Under the pieces are notes generated by a model. That model worked only from the letters and a program-made list of their open reading frames with translations, searched no databases and had not been told where the DNA came from. 12,413 nt of DNA from NCBI GenBank assembly GCA_937898895.1, contig CALDKL010000074.1:1-12413 (forward strand), read 5' to 3'. The position numbers were made by a program, and so were the translations under genes. Shown here piece by piece: positions 1 to 6,349 of this stretch (positions within the stretch are counted from its first letter, which is position 1; each line of letters begins with the position of its first letter). The DNA is from an uncultured Verrucomicrobiae bacterium (lineage in GTDB: Bacteria > Verrucomicrobiota > Verrucomicrobiia > Verrucomicrobiales > DEV007).

Positions 1-38
1 GTCTAAATATCAACGGGTTACAAATTGGCACTAAACTG
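1..38. other. AT-rich stub, possible mobile-element end or assembly junction
   Basis: These bases are about 37% GC, well below the rest of the window. They do not encode, in any forward frame, the 'vkRALEIAAAGG' helix that normally precedes 'HNILM' in ComM/YifB proteins. Family-like sequence starts abruptly at about position 39 (His-Asn-Ile-Leu-Met). The frame is open through the stub, so it would add about 12 unrelated residues. The simplest readings are the terminus of an insertion sequence inserted in the gene, or a chimeric contig end. No transposase or terminal repeat pair is visible, so the identity is not established. Confidence 0.4.
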
Positions 39-932
39 CACAATATTCTCATGCTCGGCAGCCCTGGGACGGGCAAGTCCATGCTCGCCAAGCGTCTCGC
101 AACGATCCTTCCGGCCATGACCGAGACCGAGGCCATCGAGACGACGAAGATCCATAGTGTCGCCGGCCTCGTGGACGGAAAGGTCAGCTTCCTCGCAACG
201 CGACCGTTCCGGTCTCCCCACCACACCATTTCCGATGTCGGTTTGTTAGGTGGCAGCAGCATGCCGTCACCCGGAGAGGTCAGTCTCGCCCACAACGGCA
301 TCCTCTTTCTCGACGAGTTGCCCGAATTTCGCCGCTCCACTCTCGAGGTGCTGCGACAGCCTCTCGAGGACGGGCAGGTCACCATCTCGCGGGCGGCGGG
401 CAAATTCACCTTTCCGAGCCGATTCAGTCTCGTCGCGGCAATGAATCCCTGCCCCTGTGGCTATCTCGGTGATTCCACCCGCGAGTGCCGTTGTGCCCCG
501 CCCCAGATCGAGAAATATCGGCAACGCATCAGTGGTCCGCTCCTCGACCGGATCGACCTCCATGTCGATGTGCCCGCCGTCGATTACCGGGAGCTGCGCG
601 CGGAGAGCGGAGGAGAATCCTCGGCCCAGATTCGCGAGCGGGTCGAAGAGGCTCGCCAGGTGCAGCTCGAACGTTTTGTTTCCCATCCCGGAGTGCTCTG
701 CAATGCCGACATGGGCAGTCGTCTCGTTGCCGAATTTTGCGCCCTCGATGCCCGCAGCGAGCGCACTCTCGAACAGGCAATGGAAACCCTCCATTTCAGT
801 GCCCGAGCCCACGACCGGATTCTCAAAGTCGCACGAACGCTCGCCGATCTCGAGGGTTCGCGCGACATCCGCGAGGTCCATCTCCTCGAGGCGATCCAAT
901 ACCGGACCCTCGACCGGAATCTTTGGAGGTGA
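3..932 (+). CDS. comM: ComM/YifB family Mg-chelatase-like AAA+ ATPase, 5'-truncated
   Basis: This is the AAA+ and C-terminal part of a ComM/YifB protein. In proteobacteria ComM is a hexameric helicase that promotes branch migration during natural transformation; in other phyla its role is less clear. Counting from the Met at 51, Walker A is GSPGTGKS (residues 3-10, with Ser where the second Pro of GPPGTGK is usual). Walker B is ILFLDE (84-89). The family cysteine motif NPCPCGYLGD...CRC has Cys at 134, 136, 146 and 148, followed by the RISGPLLDRIDLHVDVP block. The C-terminus, 'AIQYRTLDRNLWR', is a normal family end. Family members are about 500 residues, so roughly 210 residues (the Lon-protease-like N-terminal domain) are missing. 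The frame stays open to position 3, but homology begins only near 39. Met51 is internal to the conserved core and is not a native start. The gene is either cut by the window edge or disrupted there. Confidence 0.93.
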   Translation, partial: LNINGLQIGTKLHNILMLGSPGTGKSMLAKRLATILPAMTETEAIETTKIHSVAGLVDGKVSFLATRPFRSPHHTISDVGLLGGSSMPSPGEVSLAHNGILFLDELPEFRRSTLEVLRQPLEDGQVTISRAAGKFTFPSRFSLVAAMNPCPCGYLGDSTRECRCAPPQIEKYRQRISGPLLDRIDLHVDVPAVDYRELRAESGGESSAQIRERVEEARQVQLERFVSHPGVLCNADMGSRLVAEFCALDARSERTLEQAMETLHFSARAHDRILKVARTLADLEGSRDIREVHLLEAIQYRTLDRNLWR

Positions 933-935
933 TTT

Positions 936-967
936 CCGAGAATCCTCCCCTTCCGCTCGGTTTCTCC
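936..967 (+). terminator. Weak candidate terminator after the ComM-like gene
   Basis: A 5-bp GC-rich inverted repeat, CCGAG (936-940) and CTCGG (956-960), lies just after the stop at 932 and is followed by TTTCTCC. The loop is 15 nt and the T-tract is short and interrupted, so this is only a possible intrinsic terminator in the 120-bp convergent gap. Confidence 0.2.
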
Positions 968-1052
968 TGAGGTAGTAGTGGTTCCTCTGCAGCCCGTCGG
1001 GAAAGCCAGCGTTCGTCTCGCCACGAAAGGCAATGAGAAGCGCGGGTTTGAT

Positions 1053-3890
1053 TCACGGGCTCTCGGTCTGACGAACCTTCAATCGGAAGAAGCGTGGATC
1101 GTCGTTGTCGGTGGGCATGGGCAGGTGAATCCGGAGCCATTCGGCCTGTGGCTCGGTTCGCGTGATTTCCCAAGGGAGTTCCGGATGATCCCTCCAGGAA
1201 ACAAGATCTCCGGACGCTTCGAGCATCCATTCCAGATCGCGAGGAAAGAGGCTTCGGGGAAATTCAATTCCGTCCTGCCCCGCCGTCGCTGTCATGCGAA
1301 AGCCCCCTTCATGAAAAGGGGTCCGAGCCGGAATGCCCATCGCATACTTCAAGAGATTCGAGACACCGTCTCCGACGAGACTTCCCGTGGGGCCACCGCG
1401 CAGCGTATCGTTGCGTTCTTCCTCGGAAAGGTTTGCGAACTGCCATTCGTCGAAACGGCTCGGCGGCCCCTCGAACGCACCAATGTCATTTCGCCGCAAG
1501 AGCCGGATGCCCGTGAAGTCTTCGGCGGGAGAGAGTTCCGCTCCCGCATCGATCAGGGGGCTTCCGGGCTGTGGGCGATAGTCGATCCATTGCGGATCCT
1601 CACAGGAAAAGCTGTTGGCGTCGAACCCCATTGCCTGCCAGGTGGCCAGGGAGTGGTTGCTGGCGGAATTCCCGTCATCGTACGAATAGACGAGGCCATT
1701 GGCCCCCAAAAGATAGGCGTTGTGGGAGAGATCAAGATCGTCCGTCTGGCGCAGCAGACTGAAGAAATGAGCCAAAACAGGTGTTTTTGGCAGGATCACC
1801 ACATTGTTTCGAAAGACAAGCGTGAGAGGAGCGTCCCGAACAAAGAACGCCGCCTCGAGGACTCCACCCTGGATGCTTGTGATTCCGGAACCGTCGAAGA
1901 CACATCCCTGAAGGTCCAGGGTTCCGGAAACGCGATTGGCCGTCAGCATTCCGGCGAGCCGGAAGAGACTGTTCCGCGCCGTCACCGTCGTTCCGGCCAG
2001 GGAAGTGAGCGTGCCGAGGACACGGCTGCGCTCCAGAAGAACGTCGCCAGCGAATGCGACGATCCCTACTGTGGAATTCGAAATGACGACGTCCTTTACC
2101 GCACTGCCCGATACGGGGCCCGCTCCGAAGTCACAGTCGATGAACTCGAAGCGGGCGAACTGCTTCAGTTCCCCGGGTGCTCCCATATTGTGTGAGTAAA
2201 AGAGCGGATAGTAGGAGGTCATCGTGCCCTCGGTAGAGCCAATCTTCCCCGCATTGGCCCGAGATCGGCAGCGATGGAATCGATGGATGATTCCCAGGTC
2301 CAACGGACGGTGGTTGTACGAAACAAAGAGCGTTTGCCCCCCCGCCCAGGTATAGGGCGATCCTTGCTCGCACTGCACATCCTCAAGGAGAAGGTCGTCG
2401 CCGAAGTCACCCTGGACAATGCCGACGTTGTGTTTGGATCCGTAGTAGAAGTAACAATGGGAGACTTGGGTTTTCCCAGGGGCAGCGGTAAAGCTGAGGC
2501 AATAGGCTCCGATTGCATCGTTGTCGGCGGCTCCGGCGAGGCAGGTCTTCCCGGCTCGGAGATCCCGCACATGCAGGTTGGGTGCCCCGAGGGCGACCGC
2601 AGCGCCTTTCGCGATTCTGTGGCTGCGTTCATAGCGTTTTCCGTCCGTCCGCGGATCGGTGCTTCCAAACGGATGCAAATAGAGCCGCACACCGTCCGTC
2701 CAGAAGGAACCCGGTGTCGTGCTGAGCGAGGCGGAGACCGCCGCGAGATTGGTTCCGGTCGGGTGATGGAGGAACTTGTCATCCTCCCAGACGACGATAT
2801 CGGCTTCCGTATCGCTGGTCGAATAGACGTTCGGCAGATCGGTGGATTCCCATCGGTTGCCGGGGAGGCTTCGGTGGCTCTTCAGGTCGATCCACTCGTT
2901 GCCTTCGGCGGCCCGAAGATTGAGCCCTTCCGTGGCGAGGTGGAGGGCTTTGCCCTTTGCATCGAGGGACGCTCCGCCCGTGTCGATGATGAGGGTGTCG
3001 CCCTCTTCCCACGAGTCTGCCGGAAAAAGACCGGTGTGGAGGCTCTCTTCGTTGATCTTGTCGAGGGACGCCCAGGCGCGGTCAGGTGCGGTGCCGTCAT
3101 TGGCGTCGTTGCCAGTCTCGGGATTGCAATACCAGGTCCGTTTTGTTTCGGGTTCGAGAAGGTCAGCCGGATAGGTCACGTCGGAAAAGTCGGAGTTGTC
3201 GAATCGATAGGCGGCGGGGGCCCCGAGGCGGCACCGAATGCCGGAATTGCTTGTGTTCACACCGAAGTCGAGCCCGCCGATGGAAGAAACGCCAAGGGTG
3301 CCATGATCGAAGCCCGTCCACGATTGCATGGGCTCACCCGGGAACTTGGCATAGAATCTCACCGAACCGACCCCGCCTGCGTCGTGCGCCACGGCAATCC
3401 CGAGAAAAATCCACCGGTTCAAAACGCTCCTCGGGAAAGGTGTCTTTGTCAGGTATTCGACTCCTGCGGCGAGGCCATTGTGTTCAACCGAGATGGTCGG
3501 TCCCGAATCGCCCGTCGGAGCGGTCACGGCGAGCAGTCGCGCATTGTGGTCCTGCAAGCTCTTAAAGAAGTACCATCCACAAATGAAGACGCGGATTCCC
3601 TGTTCGGGCGGAAATCGGACCGAAGCGAGTGGTGTCAGGGCATCGGTGCGGAGATCAGCACTGGAGGCGACCGTCCCCGGCAGACGCGGGCCACCCGCAC
3701 GCTGGTGAAAGACTCCCCGGACCAGCGAAAAGTTCGCACCTGGATTGGCCTGGTCGAGGTGTCCGCTGGTGGCGAAAGTCTCGCGGAACAAGAGGTGCAT
3801 TTCAGCTCTCGCTGTACCGGTCACAAGGAGGAGGCTCGCCAGACAGATGCTGACGAAGCGGCTCAGGATTCTCAGGCTGACGGAGGTCAT
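1053..3890 (-). CDS. Secreted right-handed beta-helix protein with verrucomicrobial C-terminal region (945 aa)
   Basis: This large exported protein probably binds or cleaves polysaccharide; no substrate can be named. A signal peptide covers residues 1-29 (hydrophobic 'FVSICLASLLLVTG', cleavage after ARA). Residues about 31-245 look like a concanavalin/LamG-type beta-sandwich ('LLFRETFAT', 'GLDFGVNTSNSGIRCRLG'). At 252 'TWYCNPETGNDANDGTAPDRAWASL' begins a pectate-lyase-like parallel beta-helix, running to about 810 and ending in 'SPLIDAG...DFTGIRLLRRNDIGAFEG'. That last block is the signature seen at the end of choice-of-anchor Q type proteins. From about 813, 'FDEWQFANLSEEE...GDGVSNLLKYAMGIP' and 'DPRFFRLKV' form the tail common in exported verrucomicrobial proteins. 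The start at 3890 is supported by GGAGGT seven bases upstream and by the signal peptide. The gene is convergent with the ComM-like gene and divergent from the LysR regulator, which may control it. The fold is fairly sure; enzymatic activity is not. Confidence 0.88.
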   Translation of the reverse strand: MTSVSLRILSRFVSICLASLLLVTGTARAEMHLLFRETFATSGHLDQANPGANFSLVRGVFHQRAGGPRLPGTVASSADLRTDALTPLASVRFPPEQGIRVFICGWYFFKSLQDHNARLLAVTAPTGDSGPTISVEHNGLAAGVEYLTKTPFPRSVLNRWIFLGIAVAHDAGGVGSVRFYAKFPGEPMQSWTGFDHGTLGVSSIGGLDFGVNTSNSGIRCRLGAPAAYRFDNSDFSDVTYPADLLEPETKRTWYCNPETGNDANDGTAPDRAWASLDKINEESLHTGLFPADSWEEGDTLIIDTGGASLDAKGKALHLATEGLNLRAAEGNEWIDLKSHRSLPGNRWESTDLPNVYSTSDTEADIVVWEDDKFLHHPTGTNLAAVSASLSTTPGSFWTDGVRLYLHPFGSTDPRTDGKRYERSHRIAKGAAVALGAPNLHVRDLRAGKTCLAGAADNDAIGAYCLSFTAAPGKTQVSHCYFYYGSKHNVGIVQGDFGDDLLLEDVQCEQGSPYTWAGGQTLFVSYNHRPLDLGIIHRFHRCRSRANAGKIGSTEGTMTSYYPLFYSHNMGAPGELKQFARFEFIDCDFGAGPVSGSAVKDVVISNSTVGIVAFAGDVLLERSRVLGTLTSLAGTTVTARNSLFRLAGMLTANRVSGTLDLQGCVFDGSGITSIQGGVLEAAFFVRDAPLTLVFRNNVVILPKTPVLAHFFSLLRQTDDLDLSHNAYLLGANGLVYSYDDGNSASNHSLATWQAMGFDANSFSCEDPQWIDYRPQPGSPLIDAGAELSPAEDFTGIRLLRRNDIGAFEGPPSRFDEWQFANLSEEERNDTLRGGPTGSLVGDGVSNLLKYAMGIPARTPFHEGGFRMTATAGQDGIEFPRSLFPRDLEWMLEASGDLVSWRDHPELPWEITRTEPQAEWLRIHLPMPTDNDDPRFFRLKVRQTESP

Positions 3891-3897
3891 AGGCAGG

Positions 3898-3903
3898 ACC
3901 TCC
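3898..3903 (-). promoter_or_regulatory. Shine-Dalgarno site of the beta-helix gene
   Basis: On the minus strand GGAGGT lies seven bases before the ATG at 3890-3888. It fixes the start of the 945-residue protein and argues against any upstream extension. Most other genes in this window lack so clear a site. Confidence 0.8.
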
Positions 3904-4113
3904 GGTCGCTACTCGCTGTCGATGGGCCAACAATCGCGGGTCCGCCTGGACGCGAACAACGGAAATGGTGCATTGCAAGAAATCATCGTGACAATTCCCG
4001 ACGGATCAACCCTGGGTGAGTGGCGCATCGGCGCGGGGGCAGTGGGTTTGTCAGGATCTTTCCAGGTCGCTCCGGAGAGTTCTCCGCCCTTCGGATTCGC
4101 GGCGGACTTCGAT

Positions 4114-4126
4114 TCGTGAATCACGA
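4114..4126. promoter_or_regulatory. Candidate LysR-type operator (T-N11-A palindrome)
   Basis: TCGTGAATCACGA is a perfect inverted repeat with 6-bp arms around one central base. It fits the T-N11-A consensus of LysR-type regulator recognition sites exactly. A second pair of arms, ATTCG (4112-4116) and CGAAT (4138-4142), partly overlaps and encloses it. It sits 224 bp upstream of the beta-helix start and 213 bp upstream of the LysR start, in the gap where such a site is expected. Binding is inferred, not shown. Confidence 0.4.
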
Positions 4127-4279
4127 GATTCGCGATACGAATGAACGAGTTGTGAAGAAAAGGATCCCGCGTCGGATGCGGATGAGCACTCCGTTGGCGC
4201 GGGGGCAGGCCCGTTTTCAATGCGGCGTCCTGGTTCAGCCCTCCACTCCCGGAAAATTCGTGAGGAAATCCGTCAGGCT

Positions 4280-4295
4280 TCAATTGCAAAATTGA
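4280..4295. promoter_or_regulatory. Palindrome upstream of LysR gene, possible autoregulatory site
   Basis: TCAATTGCAAAATTGA consists of perfect 6-bp arms (TCAATT/AATTGA) around GCAA. It lies 43 bp before the LysR ATG in the most AT-rich part of the gap, where the regulator's own promoter should be. LysR-type proteins often repress their own genes from such positions. No good -35/-10 pair could be fixed around it. Confidence 0.35.
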
Positions 4296-4338
4296 TTTTC
4301 CCATCTCCGATTTATGCCGGATCGGTATCGTGATTCTC

Positions 4339-5235
4339 ATGGACCTTCGCCACCTCCGATACTTTCATGCCGTCGCCGAGGAATTGAGTTTTTCCAAAGC
4401 GGCTCGAAGGCTTCGCATTGCCCAGCCGGCCCTGAGCCGGGCGGTGCAGGAGTTGGAGGGGGAGATCGGGGTGCTCCTCCTGGATCGGACGCGCCGCGCC
4501 ATGCGTCTCACTCCGGGCGGGGAGGTGCTCCTGCGAGAGACCGGGGTTCTCTTCGAGCGGATCGACGACATGGTCCGCCGCGTTCGTCGCGCCGCTGCGG
4601 GAGAGGAAGGCGAACTGCGTCTGGGCTATATCGGTCCTCCGACGCGAGACTTTCTCGGGGGAATCCTCAAGACCTTCCACCGACGGTATCCTCGTGTCAC
4701 CATCGTTCTCGAGGAGCGGACGCCGGAGCGGGTTTGGGAAATGGTTTCCAAAGGACGTCTTTCCGTCGGACTGACGCGGCCCGTGCTCGCCCATGAATCG
4801 TTGGGCCTGCAGAGTCGGTTGCTTTGTCAGGAAACGCTCTGTGCCGCCGTCACGAACGATCATCCGCTCGCGGGAGCCTCAGCGATTGCCTGGAAGGATC
4901 TCGCCGAGGAGCCTGTCGTGATCCTCGCGCGCCGCGAGGGGGCGGGGTCGCACGACACGATTCTCGCCGCCTGCGCGGCGGCGGGATTCGCTCCGAAGAT
5001 CGCCCATTCTCCCAGTGTCATCGGCACGATTCTGCGCTACGTGGAAGCCGGTTCCGGCATCGGGATCGTGCCCGAGAGCGTCACGCCCGAAACACCCGAG
5101 GTGAAGCTGATTCCGCTCACTCCGACGGTGACGCTGCCGGTGGTGATGGTTTGGTCGCACCAAGGTGACGACCCGGCCGTGACGGCTTTTCGCGGAATCG
5201 TGGAGGAGTGGTTGGAGGGGCGAGAGGGGAACTGA
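4339..5235 (+). CDS. LysR-type transcriptional regulator (298 aa)
   Basis: This is a standard-length LysR-type regulator. The winged helix-turn-helix occupies residues 1-60: 'MDLRHLRYFHAVAEE' opens the domain, and 'FSKAARRLRIAQPALSRAVQ' (about 18-37) is the HTH, followed by 'RTRRAMRLTPGGEVLL' in the wing. A linker helix follows, then the periplasmic-binding-protein-like effector domain from about 90 to 290 ('LRLGYIGPP', 'GIGIVPES'). It resembles the CatM/BenM/CbbR-like branch, but the effector cannot be read from sequence. The ATG at 4339 is chosen because family members begin at M(E/D)LRHLRYF. A GTG at 4330 would add only three residues. No strong ribosome site precedes either start. It is divergent from the beta-helix gene, the most likely target besides itself, and ends 28 bp from the stop of the convergent SHD1-esterase. 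Confidence 0.95.
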   Translation: MDLRHLRYFHAVAEELSFSKAARRLRIAQPALSRAVQELEGEIGVLLLDRTRRAMRLTPGGEVLLRETGVLFERIDDMVRRVRRAAAGEEGELRLGYIGPPTRDFLGGILKTFHRRYPRVTIVLEERTPERVWEMVSKGRLSVGLTRPVLAHESLGLQSRLLCQETLCAAVTNDHPLAGASAIAWKDLAEEPVVILARREGAGSHDTILAACAAAGFAPKIAHSPSVIGTILRYVEAGSGIGIVPESVTPETPEVKLIPLTPTVTLPVVMVWSHQGDDPAVTAFRGIVEEWLEGREGN

Positions 5236-5263
5236 ACCGGATCGCGGAGTCCTCCGGAAGTCC

Positions 5264-6241
5264 TCACTCAACTCCCCACGCCGACATGACGACGGTCCTG
5301 ATCCACTCTTTCACCTTGGCCTGTTCGAAATCGGCGAAGGAATGTCCCGTTTTGGCCATTTCGCTCGAGACGGTGGTGGCCCGGCGGCTCTTGAAGTCCT
5401 TGCCCACACCCTCGGAATTCGCGGCATTCGGGCTTGTTTCGCCCCAGCAGATGTAGGCGAACTTGCCCTCGAGCGAGGGGTAGTTGCCCTTCTCTGAGGC
5501 GTATCCGCCGCCGCCGTCGGCGATCACAAACGCACCGAAATAATCCGCGAGCGCACCCTTCTTGTCGCGCACCCGGAGCATCCCGTCGATGCTGTGCCCC
5601 CCGTTGCTGAATCCACCGATGAGGCTCCATTCCTTCTTCAGGTTCGGAATCGTCTGAAAAACCCGGTCGAGCATCGCCCGGTGAAATTCCCATACCTTGT
5701 CGTATTCGCCGACCATGTTGGCCTGTCCGGGATTGTTGGCTCCTTTGGGATACGGCAGCCCCGCGAGAACGAACGGACCTTCGGGCACAAAAGCGCCATT
5801 CGGCTGATTGCCACCCTCGCCGCCCCCGAGCCAGACGACGAGACCGAAGGGTTTTGTTGGCTCGTAATTGGTTGGCAGGCGCACCTGGCAGGCGGCCGTC
5901 TGGTCGGCGCGGTCCCTGGAGAGTTCGGGAAACTCGAGTCGAATCGTGGAGCCGGGTTTCACCTCGCCCGCTGTCGTTGGCAAGGGCGTGGATGGGGGCG
6001 CGGAAGCGGGGGCGGCAGGTTTCCACGAACGGAGAAAAGCCTGGTCCTCCGGGGAAAACAGCGTGATGGCGAGGGAGTAGTCCTTTCCGTCGGAGCGCCG
6101 GATCGTGACCTCTCCGCCCTTCACCATGACGACCTCAGCCTCGATCTTTCGCCCGTCGGCGCTGCTGAACTCCCGCGCCGGAACCGTGGAGCCAAGGAGG
6201 CAGATCAGAGCCCCGAGGGCGAGGAATCCGTTCGTGTTCAT
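5264..6241 (-). CDS. Exported SHD1-domain alpha/beta hydrolase, esterase-like (325 aa)
   Basis: The product has a signal peptide (about 1-21, 'FLALGALICLLGSTVPA'). Next is an SHD1/SH3-like domain (about 22-74: 'REFSSADGRKIEAEVVMVKG', 'SPEDQAFLRSW') of the type common in Planctomycetes and Verrucomicrobia. A Pro/Ala linker (75-97) leads to an alpha/beta hydrolase domain. The hydrolase shows 'GLVVWLGGGEGG' as oxyanion-hole strand and the nucleophile elbow G-F-S-N-G with Ser212. His300 in 'TGHSF' is the likely catalytic histidine; the acid residue is not certain (Glu268 or Asp242). It is probably a periplasmic or extracellular esterase; the substrate is unknown. The start at 6241 is set by the signal peptide. 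The frame stays open upstream for another 590 codons, but that is antisense of typA. No Shine-Dalgarno is visible. It is divergent from typA across 108 bp and convergent with the LysR gene. Confidence 0.88.
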   Translation of the reverse strand: MNTNGFLALGALICLLGSTVPAREFSSADGRKIEAEVVMVKGGEVTIRRSDGKDYSLAITLFSPEDQAFLRSWKPAAPASAPPSTPLPTTAGEVKPGSTIRLEFPELSRDRADQTAACQVRLPTNYEPTKPFGLVVWLGGGEGGNQPNGAFVPEGPFVLAGLPYPKGANNPGQANMVGEYDKVWEFHRAMLDRVFQTIPNLKKEWSLIGGFSNGGHSIDGMLRVRDKKGALADYFGAFVIADGGGGYASEKGNYPSLEGKFAYICWGETSPNAANSEGVGKDFKSRRATTVSSEMAKTGHSFADFEQAKVKEWIRTVVMSAWGVE

Positions 6242-6259
6242 GGAGATAGAAAGGGGTCT

Positions 6260-6288
6260 ATCCAACCGGAACGATTTGGAAAGGTCAA
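6260..6288 (-). promoter_or_regulatory. Candidate sigma70-type promoter of the SHD1-esterase gene
   Basis: On the minus strand TTGACC (6288-6283) is separated by 17 bp from TTGGAT (6265-6260). The -35 box is good, the -10 poor (3 of 6). It would place transcription start about a dozen bases before the ATG at 6241, giving a very short leader without a Shine-Dalgarno site. A small inverted repeat, GATAG/CTATC (6245-6249 and 6258-6262), overlaps the -10 edge. Confidence 0.35.
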
Positions 6289-6349
6289 GTCTGCGCGTCA
6301 CTTTCCTCGCTTGCAATCCGGGAAATTGCGCGGTCATTCCCCGCTCCCC

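Larger units (their letters stand above)
3891..4338. other. Divergent intergenic region, no convincing gene
   Basis: These 448 bp separate the divergently transcribed beta-helix gene and LysR gene. Open frames of 91 codons (+) and 143 codons (-) exist here, but both give Pro/Arg/Ser-rich low-complexity products without a recognisable domain. The minus one would start on an ATG that overlaps the LysR ATG. The useful content appears regulatory: a 13-bp palindrome at 4114-4126, a 16-bp hairpin-type repeat at 4280-4295, and an AT-rich stretch at about 4280-4315 before the regulator. The length is generous for a simple divergent promoter and could hold a leader or small RNA, but no such structure is clear. 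Confidence 0.6.

Noticed and set aside
978..2195. 405-codon plus-strand open frame opposite the beta-helix gene
   Set aside because: No recognisable domain or signal peptide. The minus strand here encodes a coherent beta-helix protein with a Shine-Dalgarno site. This is antisense coding potential from high GC.
2274..4019. 581-codon plus-strand open frame
   Set aside because: It is antisense to the N-terminal half of the beta-helix gene and its signal peptide. The product is low in recognisable motifs and runs into the intergenic gap.
3909..4340. 143-codon minus-strand frame in the divergent gap
   Set aside because: The product is rich in Pro, Arg and Ser with no domain. Its ATG overlaps the LysR ATG on the other strand, and no ribosome site precedes it.
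5236..5263. CCGGA/TCCGG inverted repeat in the 28-bp convergent gap as a bidirectional terminator
   Set aside because: The stem is only 5 bp, the alternative CGGAG/CTCCG stem has a 2-nt loop, and no T-tract follows on either strand.
5594..6349. 252-codon upstream extension of the typA frame
   Set aside because: It is antisense to the esterase gene. TypA proteins begin about 15-20 residues before AHVDHGKT, which fits the ATG at 6350.
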